Positions 1 through 8,380 are shown, numbered from the stretch's first letter. The stretch: 54,393 nucleotides of DNA from Fen-455 sp050012675 (GCA_050012675.1 JBEKGS010000015.1:1-54393), one strand, 5' to 3'. Numbers and translations: made by a program. Notes: generated from the sequence alone by a model not told the origin.

Positions 1-136
1 CGGGACGGACCCTCCCAAAGCGGTATGGCCAGGCGCGGAAACAGCCACTGAGCAGCCACAACGTCATTTGGAGGGATGAGCCAGGATAGGCTTGGTCGGA
101 GTTCAAGTCCCGCTCCGGGCACGCCATCTTCCCTCG

Positions 137-1393
137 TCAGCGAGTTCTCGACTGCCGAAGGACTCTGGCTACGGGCCAAACGAACGTCGACTGGGCGTGT
201 TTCACGGCCCCAAGTACCGCCATGGAATCCATCTCTCCGGATGCCTCATAAGTGACAGTGAAGGCGGCCGACGAGCTCGAGCCTTCCATGGGGCTAGGCA
301 ACGCTTCGACGGATCCGCCAGGTGTCACCATCTCGTACGCATCGGAATAGGGCGGCAAGGTCCAGGAGCCGGACTGCAGCAGCAAGCCGAGGTCCGCAAA
401 GGTCACCGACCCGAAGTCCGCGAGAGGATAGAGCGCGTTCGTCGTCGGGTCTTCGGGATCTTCTGCTATCCACTCGGCAGAGGTTCCAGGGCCAGAGTCA
501 ATCTCGGGGGCCGAGTTCGACGATCCGCTGGTGACGTCGTCGACGGAGTAGTTCCAATAGTCTGATGGATCCCGGTAAGCCTTAGCGTCAATGACATCGC
601 CGGAAGCGACAGCAAAGAGGAACACGCCGGAGTAACCCTCAGCCTCATCCGTCCACCAGGCATAGCTGCTCTCCTGCCCGTTCAGGCAGTACGACGACGT
701 CCCGTCCTGGAACAGACCCGGCTGATCACCAGCGCCGTTGACACCCACCCAGTCCGATGTGAATCCGCCCGGCACCGAAGAGCAGTCCAGGGTCGGGACA
801 GTCCAGCTGGCACTTATCGCTTCATATCCGCCGCTCGCTCCGGTGAGGACGTATCCAGACCAGTTGTTGGAGGTCAAGCCAGGGAACGATGTCGCCGGCA
901 GCGTCGTCGTGGTGGTCGAGGTCGTACTACCAGTTCCAGTCGATGGCAGCGTCGTCGTGGTGGTCGAGGTCGTAGTACTGGTTCCAGTCGATGGCAACGT
1001 CGTCGTGGTGACTGAAGTCGTAGTGGTGCTAGGCGCTGACTTGCCGACCTCGACGACCTTCAGGTGATCGACCGTGGTGGTGGTACCACGCACGACCAGG
1101 TTGAGCATGTAGTCCTTCGCGTCAGTTGAAGTGTTCGCAAGGAAGGTGGCCGGTCGAATTTCCCTGCCGTCCAGGCACCTCACAGTTCCATCGAATCCAG
1201 CCACCTTTGGCGACGACGACCAGGTACACGTCTTGACGGCGTGAACCATCACTGCCCACTTGATCGTGCCACCGGTGGCGGGGATACGGCGCGTGGGCAC
1301 TGTCGCGGTACTCGCAGCACTCGCCAGGGGGGCGACGACGGCAATGGCGAGCAACGCCGCCACTGCAATCGAGGGACGGAGAACCGTTCGCAT
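137..1393 (-). CDS. Secreted G1-family (eqolisin) acid protease with Thr-rich linker
   Basis: Predicted exported endopeptidase of 418 aa. The ATG at 1393 is chosen because it opens a clear signal peptide (residues 1-27, ending APLASA); an in-frame ATG at 1453 would bury it. An unassigned segment follows, then a Thr-rich linker at about residues 120-168, then the catalytic domain from about 176, starting NNWSGYV. The Gln of GLFQDG and the Glu of TSAEWIAE fit the Gln/Glu catalytic dyad of eqolisins, and WVGVNG and SSYAWW fit conserved family blocks. Known members work at low pH, so an acidic habitat is inferred. It stands alone, with no operon partner. No strong ribosome site is visible before ATG 1393, so the start is the least certain part. 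Confidence 0.88.
   Translation of the reverse strand: MRTVLRPSIAVAALLAIAVVAPLASAASTATVPTRRIPATGGTIKWAVMVHAVKTCTWSSSPKVAGFDGTVRCLDGREIRPATFLANTSTDAKDYMLNLVVRGTTTTVDHLKVVEVGKSAPSTTTTSVTTTTLPSTGTSTTTSTTTTTLPSTGTGSTTSTTTTTLPATSFPGLTSNNWSGYVLTGASGGYEAISASWTVPTLDCSSVPGGFTSDWVGVNGAGDQPGLFQDGTSSYCLNGQESSYAWWTDEAEGYSGVFLFAVASGDVIDAKAYRDPSDYWNYSVDDVTSGSSNSAPEIDSGPGTSAEWIAEDPEDPTTNALYPLADFGSVTFADLGLLLQSGSWTLPPYSDAYEMVTPGGSVEALPSPMEGSSSSAAFTVTYEASGEMDSMAVLGAVKHAQSTFVWPVARVLRQSRTR
903..1030 (-). repeat. 48-bp tandem repeat coding the Thr linker
   Basis: About 2.7 copies of a 48-bp unit begin at 903, 951 and 999. Each codes a 16-aa unit with a TTTTTLPSTGT core in the protease linker. The copies differ at a few bases, so the array may vary in copy number between strains. 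Confidence 0.85.
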
Positions 1394-1708
1394 AATTGGA
1401 GAGCTGAGCGTAACGCAGGAGACTCCGCCCGGTACCGTCGCCATCGCCGGCAACTCGAAGCCGGCGCGCCCGAAGCTGGGGACCGTGGCTCGGCACTCCG
1501 GTCCGGCGACGACTCGGGCTCACAGGCGGGGCGTCGCGCTATTCAGCCCCAGCAGTGCCGGGCCGCTCCCAGTCGCAAGGGCACCGCTAATCAGGGCATC
1601 GGCGGGAACCCGAGGTCCGCTCCCGGCAAGACCTTTCCCAGCTCGCGAGCCGCCTGCGCCCGTTCCCGCCGCGGCGCGCGACTGTCGACGCGATGGCCGC
1701 CCTAAGGA
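1394..1708. other. Intergenic region without recognised gene
   Basis: This 315-bp gap separates two genes on the minus strand. The long frames here lack protein-like composition or a plausible start. It should hold the promoter of the acid protease, but I see no convincing -35/-10 pair. Confidence 0.5.
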
Positions 1709-2206
1709 TCAGCTCTGCTGGGATCGCGACGCTGCAGGGCGGCCGGGGTTCTCAGCCTCGAGCCGCTCGAGCACCCGTCCGAGGAAGCAACGAGCCGTCG
1801 CTTGAGCGACGCGGTGCAACAGCGCCCGGTTCAACTGGCCTCCGAGCTGGCCGAACGGCGGCTCATAGAAGGCAAACAGCGAGACACGGCATCGCTCCGG
1901 GTAAAGCGGCAGGAGCTCAACCTCGCCCTCGAGTATGGGAAACAGGGCAGGCAGCGCACTCGCCTGCCAAGACACCGGCACGACGACGGCCACGCCCAGG
2001 TCACGGGCCGGGCCGTGGATCACCCGGATTTCCCGTTGCACCCGCCCGCTCGCCCACGACGGCCCGACGCGCAGGTAGAGCTCTTCGCCTTCGCCCTCGG
2101 CTGCGCTGGCGAGCGGAGCAAACCAGGCTCCGTCACCAGCAAAACGCCCCCGCACGGACTCGAACGGGCACGAAATGTCGACCGAGTCCTCAATGAAGAA
2201 ACGCAT
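1709..2206 (-). CDS. SRPBCC/START-like protein of unknown function
   Basis: A 165-aa soluble protein without signal peptide or membrane segment. The opening DISCPFESVRGRF, then alternating strands, a short proline-containing stretch (YEPPFGQLGG) and a C-terminal amphipathic helix resemble the SRPBCC (Bet v1/START) helix-grip fold, which binds hydrophobic ligands or lipids. This is pattern recognition only and the substrate is unknown. The start is well supported: AAGGAGGGGGG lies 7 nt before ATG 2206. The gene follows an unusually long structured leader with its own promoter-like sequence near 2453-2481, which suggests post-transcriptional control. Confidence 0.72.
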   Translation of the reverse strand: MRFFIEDSVDISCPFESVRGRFAGDGAWFAPLASAAEGEGEELYLRVGPSWASGRVQREIRVIHGPARDLGVAVVVPVSWQASALPALFPILEGEVELLPLYPERCRVSLFAFYEPPFGQLGGQLNRALLHRVAQATARCFLGRVLERLEAENPGRPAASRSQQS

Positions 2207-2447
2207 AACTCAGCCCCCCTCCTTCATAAGGGCAGGGTAAAGGGCACCGCCGCGCCGCGGTAGGGGCGAAAGCCCCTACGCCGCGGGGCCGTAGCCTCAC
2301 ATTGCCTTGCGGCGCCCCGGACAGGTGGCGTGCGGCGGGATCTGTCCGGACAGCCGCCGCGCCATGCTCGAGGCGGCGCCGGAGGCGCCCGCTGTGGGTG
2401 CACGACCGCCACTGCCTTGCGAGGGAAGCATGGGATCGTGCACCCAC
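2207..2447 (-). promoter_or_regulatory. Structured 5' leader with three inverted repeats
   Basis: Read on the minus strand, the predicted transcript would begin almost exactly at a 12-bp inverted repeat: GTGGGTGCACGA (2394-2405 on the plus strand) pairs with 2436-2447 around a 30-nt loop. A second repeat pairs CCGGACAG (2317-2324) with 2342-2349. A third hairpin has an 8-bp stem (2260-2267 with 2272-2279) extended by 5 pairs after a 2-nt bulge. The ribosome site follows. The arrangement looks like a cis-regulatory leader or a small RNA. It matches no riboswitch class I can name. Confidence 0.5.
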
Positions 2448-2452
2448 AAATG

Positions 2453-2481
2453 GTTATACAGGGCAATTAGGTTCCGGTCAG
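2453..2481 (-). promoter_or_regulatory. Predicted vegetative promoter for the structured leader
   Basis: On the minus strand, CTGACC (2476-2481) and TATAAC (2453-2458) are separated by exactly 17 bp, a close match to a primary sigma factor promoter (4/6 and 5/6). Initiation is expected near 2446-2447, at the first base of the 12-bp inverted repeat. Confidence 0.55.
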
Positions 2482-3122
2482 CCGCGTTTTCGGCCGCGCA
2501 GCCTCGTCCAGAGCCGGACGCGCAACGGTCCCGGCGTTCCTCGCCACGCGCCGGGACCGTGCACAGCAGATCCCGGAATAATACTGACGTCTCGCTGCCA
2601 CTTCAAGAGGTTTTGGCGCGGCAATGCCATCACCACAGACATGGGCCGAAGGCTCGAATATACGAGCTCTCTTCGTCCGCCGGAGCGCGCCGCAGTCAAA
2701 GCGCGCGAGGCACCAGGCACGCGATGGCAGGTGACGGATCGGCCACCGTGACGAAAGGTGGCCTCGGGTCGCCCCAGAACTTTCGCAACCTGAAGCCCGG
2801 CATGGCGCTGTTGCGAGCTCGGGCAGGTGCAGGCGACGATCGGCACCGTCGGCCCCTCCTGCCTCAGTCATGCCAGCGCCTCGTCGAGGTCGACCTTGTC
2901 GGGGATGGGCACTCCCGTGCCGGTTGATGAGAAGCCACCGGCGGAGGCCTCGTGGCGCCAGAAGTGCGCCCTGAACAGGACTGACGAAGCCGGCCCACCA
3001 GGGTGTTGGGTTCCGCAGGGGAGGCCGTCTCCGCTTCCGCGGTCGTCACCGAGAACTGGTGCGCCGTCCGCCTCGTCCTCGATAGTCAGCACACGTCCGA
3101 AGCTGGTGCTTATGTAGCACCA
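2482..3122. other. Intergenic region without recognised gene
   Basis: About 640 bp between the leader promoter and the MMPL gene. Several open frames exist on both strands, but none has a convincing start, ribosome site or recognisable family motif. It could contain the MMPL promoter or decayed coding sequence. I see no RNA gene or mobile element. Confidence 0.45.
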
Positions 3123-5294
3123 ATGCTCGAGCGATGGACCCGCGTGGTGATTCGCTGGCGCATCTTGGTGATCACGTTCTGGATCGCGATGATCATCGTG
3201 GGCACCTTCTCGGCCCTAGCCCTGCCGAGGCTGCTCTCGACCTCGCTCGCGGTCCCGGGCAGCGACTCGGGACGGGCCGACGCGATCTTGATGCAGCACT
3301 TCGGGGAGAACGTCGAAGGCACCTTCACTGTCGTCTTCCGTGTGTCGAACCCGTCGGCCCCGGTTCTCCGCGCCATGGACAAGCGATTCGCTCTTGCCGC
3401 ACGCGCCGTGCCCACCGCCCACGTAATGCCGTTGCGAGAAGTGACCGGAGTCCTCTACGGCAACATCAGCACATCACTCGACTTGCAACGGGCGGCAACC
3501 TACACGGGCGCCTTGCGCCGCTCCCTCAAAGCGGCGGGACTGACCGACGCCTATGTGACAGGAGCTCCCGCCCTCCAGTACGACATAGAACCGATCCTGA
3601 CAGCCGACCTGCACAGGGGCGAGGTCATCGCTGTCCTGGCCGCGCTGGTCCTTTTGTCCCTCGTCCTCGGCCCCTCGGTTGCGCTCCTGATTCCGCTCGC
3701 CGTGGCCGCCGGCACGACGACGACCGCGCTCGCGATCATCTTCGCCCTGGCACACGAGTTCCTGATGGTGCTCTATGTCCCGAACCTCATCCAGCTGATC
3801 GGACTCGGGATCGCGGTCGACTACTCGCTGCTGGTCGTCCACAGGTTCAGGCAAGAACTGGCCGACGAGCAAAGAGCCGTCGACGACGCGATCGTCGCCA
3901 CAATGGCAAGCGCGGGGCGCACGGTGGTCTTCTCGGGCATCGCGGTCGCCGTGGGCCTGTCGGTCGTGCTCATCGTCCCGGTGCCCTTCGTCCGCTCACT
4001 CGGCTTTGCGGGGCTCGTCGTCCCGCTCGTGTCGATCGGCGCCGCACTCACCTTGCAACCCGCTCTCTTGTCGCTGCTCGGACGACGCGGCATGCGTCGT
4101 GTCCGCCTTTCGCGTCCCAGGGAAGGCAGCGGGGTCGAGCGCGCCCTGTGGTCGCGTCTCGCGGCGATGGTCATGCGGCGCCCCGCTGCCGTGTTGGCAT
4201 GCTCGGCTGCTGTGCTGTTCGCCGCGGCCGTGCCGGCCCTCTGGCTCGAGCTCACCCCTGGGTCTGTCGTGGCCATCCCGCAAAGCATCCAGTCCGCGCG
4301 CGCTCTTGATCTTCTCCGCAACCGGATCGGACCCGGGGTGATCACCCCGATCGAGGTCGTGCTCGACGCGGGCGCTCCGGGCAGGGCGGACGGACAGGCG
4401 ATCTCCGCCGCGACACTCCGACTCGCCCACGATCTGTTGAACGATCCCGAGGTGTTCGTCGTCGCGATCGGCTCGCGAGCGCCCTACGTCGACTCCACCG
4501 ACCGTTACCGCCAGATGATCATCGTCGGGCGGCACGACTTCGGCCAGGAGGCGACCCAGCTGCTCGTGCACCAGATCCGCTCGAAGTTCCTTCCCGCGGC
4601 CCGCTTCCCCCCCGGCCTAAGCATCTACGTCGGCGGTGCGCCTGCTCAGGGAGCCGACTTCCTGTCTCGCGTCTACGGGGTCTTTCCCTGGATCGTCCTT
4701 TTGGTGCTGGCGCTCGCCTATCTCGTGTTGCTGCGCGCGTTCCGGTCGCTGCTGCTCCCACTGATGGCCGTGGTGCTCGACGGCGTCTCGGTTGCCGCCA
4801 GCTATGGCCTGCTCGTGGTGATCTTCCGCTTCGGCGTCGGGGCCGACGTGCTCGGGCTCTATCGCGTCTCCCAGATCGAGGGCTGGGTGCCCATCTTCCT
4901 GTTCGCGATGCTCTTCGGCCTCTCGATGGACTACGAGGTCTTCTTCGTGACGCGCATGCGCGAGTCGTGGGACAGCTACGGCGACAACAGGCGCGCCGTG
5001 TCGGACGGTCTCACCCATACCGGCCGGGTCGTCAGTGCCGCGGCGTTGATCATGGTCGGCGCGCTCTCGGGGCTTGTGGCCGGGCACGTCGCGGGCCTGC
5101 AGGAGATCGGCGCCGGGCTCGCGCTCGGTGTCCTCATCGACGCGACGATCGTTCGCGGCCTATTGATGCCGAGCCTGATGACAATGCTTGGACGCTGGAA
5201 CTGGTGGCTGCCGGCGCCCATCGCCCGGCTCACCGGTGTGGAGATCGCGCCTCTCGCTCAACGCGAGAGGCGCGATCTACCGACCACTTCGTGA
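3123..5294 (+). CDS. MMPL/RND-superfamily membrane exporter
   Basis: A 723-aa integral membrane protein with the MMPL layout: a short cytoplasmic N-terminus (MLERWTRVV), one membrane helix, an extracytoplasmic loop, a five-helix bundle, and a second copy of the same arrangement. Each half carries the signature Asp-Tyr pair of the proton relay, in GLGIAVDYSL (about residue 233) and LFGLSMDYEV (about 602). Family members export lipids, siderophores or drugs using the proton gradient; the cargo here is unknown. ATG 3123 is chosen because it starts just before the first helix; the frame stays open to 3003 but that extension looks non-coding. No strong ribosome site is visible. The 3' end of the gene contains a long perfect hairpin. 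Confidence 0.9.
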   Translation: MLERWTRVVIRWRILVITFWIAMIIVGTFSALALPRLLSTSLAVPGSDSGRADAILMQHFGENVEGTFTVVFRVSNPSAPVLRAMDKRFALAARAVPTAHVMPLREVTGVLYGNISTSLDLQRAATYTGALRRSLKAAGLTDAYVTGAPALQYDIEPILTADLHRGEVIAVLAALVLLSLVLGPSVALLIPLAVAAGTTTTALAIIFALAHEFLMVLYVPNLIQLIGLGIAVDYSLLVVHRFRQELADEQRAVDDAIVATMASAGRTVVFSGIAVAVGLSVVLIVPVPFVRSLGFAGLVVPLVSIGAALTLQPALLSLLGRRGMRRVRLSRPREGSGVERALWSRLAAMVMRRPAAVLACSAAVLFAAAVPALWLELTPGSVVAIPQSIQSARALDLLRNRIGPGVITPIEVVLDAGAPGRADGQAISAATLRLAHDLLNDPEVFVVAIGSRAPYVDSTDRYRQMIIVGRHDFGQEATQLLVHQIRSKFLPAARFPPGLSIYVGGAPAQGADFLSRVYGVFPWIVLLVLALAYLVLLRAFRSLLLPLMAVVLDGVSVAASYGLLVVIFRFGVGADVLGLYRVSQIEGWVPIFLFAMLFGLSMDYEVFFVTRMRESWDSYGDNRRAVSDGLTHTGRVVSAAALIMVGALSGLVAGHVAGLQEIGAGLALGVLIDATIVRGLLMPSLMTMLGRWNWWLPAPIARLTGVEIAPLAQRERRDLPTTS
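5242..5278. terminator. 16-bp perfect hairpin at convergent gene ends
   Basis: AGATCGCGCCTCTCGC (5242-5257) pairs perfectly with 5263-5278 around a 5-nt loop. It lies inside the last codons of the MMPL gene, 24 bp from the stop of the convergent secreted-protein gene. There is no T-tract, as in many actinobacterial I-shaped terminators. Likely a bidirectional terminator. Confidence 0.7.
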
Positions 5295-5301
5295 CCGGCG
5301 G

Positions 5302-6927
5302 CTACTTGACGACGGTGATCGCGAACCGGAACGCGGGCAGGTGGTAGCCGAGCGCGAGTGCGGGCTCGTCCTGGGCGTAAGTGAGCACCGGCACCATGCC
5401 GTAGGGCGTCGACGCGAACGACGGCGACAACGTGTAGAGCATCGGGTACAGGTCGATCAGGTGCGTACCGGGACCACCCGTCGCGGTCAGGTGCAACAGG
5501 ACGTCCCCGTTCGAGTTGAAGCCGCAGCCGTAACCGATGTAGCTGTTGTCGTAGTCGACCGTGACGGTGTTGTCGAGCTGGGTCCAGCCAACGCCCTTCA
5601 AGTGGATCGTGAAGGTCTGGCCTTCTTTCACGACGATCGAGGACAGGCCTCGTCCGACGATGCTCTCCATCACGTAGAAGGGCACCTCGGCGAGGATCTT
5701 GCCCTTCTGCACGAGCTCTACGACGTGCCAGCCGCCGAGGCCGTCCGGAACCGTGACCTTCGAATGGAGCGTTCCGCCCGACGGGGTCGCTGATCCCAAG
5801 GGCTGCGACACGAATACCCAGCACGTGCTCGCGCAATTGACCCGGTTGCCGACAACCGAGGACCAGACCAGTTGCACGGCGGCGTTCGACGACAACCCGG
5901 TGGCCGTGAGATCAACCCTGGTGTTCACACGGCCGCTCGTGGTGGCGAGAGTTGCCTGCACGCCGCTGCTGGCAGACAGTCCGCTCTCCTCCAGCGTCGT
6001 GCGGGCGCTCAACGTCGGAGCGACGCTGACCGGCCAGTCGATGGAGGAAGGCGGTGGGCCATCGTCCTTGGTCACAGTGAAGGTGACCGTGGCGCCGTTG
6101 GTGTAGGGGATGGGCGACTGCGGCACGTTCAGGTACAGGTAGCTGATGGCGTTGCCGATCTGGATCGTGTGCTTGCCGACCGGCCCAGCCGCACGGATGG
6201 TCGCCTTCGCCACCCCGCGGGTCCAGTTGGCCATCATCTCGCCCACGTAGTGGTTGTCCCAGAGCAGGGACGCCCCGCCTGTGTACAAGGTGGCACCGAG
6301 ACCGCTGTAGGTGATGGTGATCGGCGTGCCGATCGGGCCACTGGTCGGGGTGACTGTGACGGTTCGCAGCGTTATGAACCCGCCGTGAGCTACTTCCACG
6401 CCATTCACGACGGCATATATGTCGTGCAGGCCGCCCCAGTCCTGCGGCACCGTGAGCGACACGCGGAACGAACCCTTGGCGTTGGTGGTCGTCTTGTCGA
6501 GCACGACTGCGAACAGGGTGTCGGAGCGACCGAGGTAGTTCACAGTGTCCGGCTTGGCTTGCACCAGCCATGTCGCATTCGCCGTCGACCACGTCAGCTC
6601 GACGTTGGCGTTGGCAGCCAGGTGCGCGCCGGAGATCGTGAGCGGGGTCCCGGCGACACCCTCATCGGGGCTCACCTGGAGGATCCCCATCGTCGGGCTC
6701 GGCCGCGCGGGGCTCGCGACTGGACCTGGGAGCTGGCTCACTCCCGGGATCGCGGGTGAGCGAAGCGTTGTGAAGCTAACGGTGGACGGGGCGGCGTGCG
6801 CAGACGAAGGGCGGGAGGACTTGCCCGAGGTTGCGGCGCTTGCTGTAGCAACACAAGAAAACAGGACCACGGCACCTACCGTCAGCCCGATCAGCACACT
6901 TCGGGGTTGGCGTTTCAAATACCTCAT
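5302..6927 (-). CDS. Secreted protein with duplicated Ig-like/IPT-type domains
   Basis: A 541-aa exported protein. ATG 6927 is chosen because GAGAGGAAAG lies just upstream and it opens a signal peptide (residues 1-32, ending ATASA); an upstream GTG at 6945 would include the ribosome site. Two beta-rich units follow. The phrase TPLTISGAHLAANANVELTW in the first is echoed by TRVDLTATGLSSNAAVQLVW in the second; each unit then has a VTVP or LTVP-xx-GG-H segment and a second fold ending in G-P-G/V-x-H-x-I/L. So a two-domain module is duplicated. No sortase motif or C-terminal anchor is seen. Probable adhesin or envelope structural role, not assignable from sequence. Convergent with the MMPL gene. 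Confidence 0.82.
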   Translation of the reverse strand: MRYLKRQPRSVLIGLTVGAVVLFSCVATASAATSGKSSRPSSAHAAPSTVSFTTLRSPAIPGVSQLPGPVASPARPSPTMGILQVSPDEGVAGTPLTISGAHLAANANVELTWSTANATWLVQAKPDTVNYLGRSDTLFAVVLDKTTTNAKGSFRVSLTVPQDWGGLHDIYAVVNGVEVAHGGFITLRTVTVTPTSGPIGTPITITYSGLGATLYTGGASLLWDNHYVGEMMANWTRGVAKATIRAAGPVGKHTIQIGNAISYLYLNVPQSPIPYTNGATVTFTVTKDDGPPPSSIDWPVSVAPTLSARTTLEESGLSASSGVQATLATTSGRVNTRVDLTATGLSSNAAVQLVWSSVVGNRVNCASTCWVFVSQPLGSATPSGGTLHSKVTVPDGLGGWHVVELVQKGKILAEVPFYVMESIVGRGLSSIVVKEGQTFTIHLKGVGWTQLDNTVTVDYDNSYIGYGCGFNSNGDVLLHLTATGGPGTHLIDLYPMLYTLSPSFASTPYGMVPVLTYAQDEPALALGYHLPAFRFAITVVK

Positions 6928-7049
6928 AATCAGCTTTCCTCTCACCTTTGATTAATCGCTTGAATAGTCGCTCGACCAGATTGGGGCAGACCGCGTCGTC
7001 TTGTCGACGACCGTAACGGTGGATTCCACCCAGAGACACGTCCAAAAGT

Positions 7050-7098
7050 TCGAGAGGTCGCCCGCCGCCGGCTGACCGTACGGCAAGCGACCTCTCGA
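7050..7098 (-). terminator. Predicted intrinsic terminator
   Basis: A 12-bp perfect inverted repeat (7050-7061 with 7087-7098) with a 25-nt loop sits just past the stop of the 201-aa secreted-protein gene. On the minus strand the stem is followed by AACTTTT. It probably ends the two-gene transcript of the small secreted proteins before the next gene begins. Confidence 0.62.
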
Positions 7099-7122
7099 TT
7101 CAAGGCCTTGTGAACAGCCCTG

Positions 7123-7728
7123 CTAGCTGCTGGGCTCGATCGTGAGCATCGACGCCACCTGCGGCGAGTCCTGCTGCATGAAAACGCCCTTCTCGGAGGG
7201 AATGGCGGCGGTAAGCCCTGACGGCACCGGGTTCGTGATGACCGTGACGCTGTAGTTCACGACACCGAGTGGGTAGGTCTTGGCCACCGGCCAGGCGGCC
7301 GTCCAGTACGACACAGCCGGCTTGGTCGGGTGCGTGCTGTAGACCAACGGGATCGCGGGCAGGCCCGGGACGTTCACGTAGGCGTCCTTGACCGTCACGT
7401 TGGTGAGGTCGTTGCCCCCTGAGGTCACGTGGACGCCCCACATGCGAAATACGACGACCTCGCCCCGTTGGAACAGGTTCGTCATCGAGCAGGCCGCATC
7501 GGCGGCGAGTTTGACACTTCCACCAGCGCCTTGAACTGTGTCCACGGAGAAGAACACACTGTGTGCCCCGGCGCCTTGGACGGGCGGGGCCAGGGTCGTG
7601 GTCGTCGTGGTCGTGGCCGCTCCGGCGTGACCGGTGGCGGCTCCTGCACCAGCTCCAACCACGGCGACGGCGACGACACCCCCGATCGCTACCAGCCCGG
7701 CGGCAACCGTGATTATGAGCTTTTTCAT
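7123..7728 (-). CDS. Secreted protein of unknown function, 201 aa
   Basis: The N-terminus has MKK, a hydrophobic run and a small-residue segment, typical of a signal peptide or anchor (residues 1-32), then a run of seven Thr and a low-complexity linker. The remaining ~145 residues look like a single beta-rich domain (VVVFRMWGVHVTSGG, VTVKDAYVNV, YWTAAWPVAKTYP). I do not recognise the family. It starts 35 bp after the stop of the 174-aa secreted-protein gene on the same strand and probably shares its transcript and TetR-controlled promoter. Confidence 0.8.
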   Translation of the reverse strand: MKKLIITVAAGLVAIGGVVAVAVVGAGAGAATGHAGAATTTTTTTLAPPVQGAGAHSVFFSVDTVQGAGGSVKLAADAACSMTNLFQRGEVVVFRMWGVHVTSGGNDLTNVTVKDAYVNVPGLPAIPLVYSTHPTKPAVSYWTAAWPVAKTYPLGVVNYSVTVITNPVPSGLTAAIPSEKGVFMQQDSPQVASMLTIEPSS

Positions 7729-7762
7729 GCCATCCTCCCTCTTGTCAGGTCTAGGTTCTGGA

Positions 7763-8287
7763 TCAGGCCTTCACGCTCAGCGTTCCGCTGAGAGTGACGG
7801 TGAAGGACCCGTTTTGGGATCCGCTGGTTCCGCCAAGTTTCAGGGTGCCTTTGAACTTGAGGCTCCCGGATGCGTCACTGGCGGCGCCGACACCTCCTGT
7901 GGCGACGGCGACACCATGGAATGTGACCGTAACGGGACCGCTCTCACCGTTGGTGCACCCCTGTTGCGAGCTGGAACGGGTGACTGTGAACAGGATCTTG
8001 TTGGCGCCACCTGCGATGCTTCCCTTGCCGCCGAAGGGGTCGCATTGCTGCGAGGCTGCAGCGGAGCCACTGCCGCTGACCTTGCTGGCGCCGAAGAGCG
8101 AGTTCTTGCCAGAACCCGTCACCGAGGAGATCGTGGCATTGCCGTTGTTGATGAGCAACGAGGCCTTGCCCGTGTAGCTGCTGGAGAATGTGATCTTCTT
8201 CGTCGCTGGTGCCGAGAACACGGGACCCGCGAACACCCCTGTGGTCAACAGGGCAACAAGCACGACGCCTGGAATCCGCTTCTTCAT
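7763..8287 (-). CDS. Secreted Gly/Ser-rich protein of unknown function, 174 aa
   Basis: A clear signal peptide (MKKR, hydrophobic core, ending VFSAPA) is followed by a Ser/Gly/Thr-rich beta-pattern domain with repeated alternating strands (KITFSSSYTGKASLLINNG; SLKFKGTLKLGG; SFTVTLSGTLSVKA). The two mature-region cysteines (SQQCDPF and QQGCTNG) could form a disulphide. Family not recognised. The promoter upstream overlaps an inverted repeat likely bound by the divergent TetR regulator, so this gene and the next downstream are the probable regulatory targets. Confidence 0.8.
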   Translation of the reverse strand: MKKRIPGVVLVALLTTGVFAGPVFSAPATKKITFSSSYTGKASLLINNGNATISSVTGSGKNSLFGASKVSGSGSAAASQQCDPFGGKGSIAGGANKILFTVTRSSSQQGCTNGESGPVTVTFHGVAVATGGVGAASDASGSLKFKGTLKLGGTSGSQNGSFTVTLSGTLSVKA

Positions 8288-8316
8288 CTCTTCCTGCCAG
8301 TCAGTTGTTCACGTAT

Positions 8317-8338
8317 ACTTACCGAACGGATAGTAAGT
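8317..8338. promoter_or_regulatory. Predicted TetR operator
   Basis: Inverted repeat ACTTAC-N10-GTAAGT with an inner CCG-AA-CGG, located between divergent genes. Size and symmetry fit TetR-family operators. It overlaps the -10 element of the minus-strand gene and a plus-strand TATACT at 8315-8320, so binding could block both directions. Confidence 0.65.
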
Positions 8339-8358
8339 CGTATCTGACCGACCGTCAA
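8330..8358 (-). promoter_or_regulatory. Predicted promoter of the small secreted-protein operon
   Basis: Minus strand TTGACG (8353-8358) and TACTAT (8330-8335) with exactly 17 bp between them. The -10 lies inside the predicted TetR operator, a classic repression geometry. Confidence 0.6.
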
Positions 8359-8380
8359 GTAAAGCGAGGTTGACCAGGAC

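Noticed and set aside
100..127. A tRNA 3'-end-like stretch (GTTCAAGTCCCGCTCCGGGCA) at the left edge
   Set aside because: The bases needed for a T-stem do not pair properly, no anticodon arm or 5' acceptor strand is visible, and the flanking 100 bp do not fold as a tRNA. It may be chance or a worn fragment.
2207..2227. A five-codon upstream ORF (Met-Lys-Glu-Gly-Gly) overlapping the ribosome site of the SRPBCC-like gene
   Set aside because: It has no ribosome site of its own and is probably a by-product of the AAGGAGG sequence.
2394..2447. Plus-strand resemblance to a cobalamin riboswitch (CCGCCACTG near an AAGCATGGG box)
   Set aside because: The conserved core order is not met, and the promoter and adjacent gene point to the minus strand.
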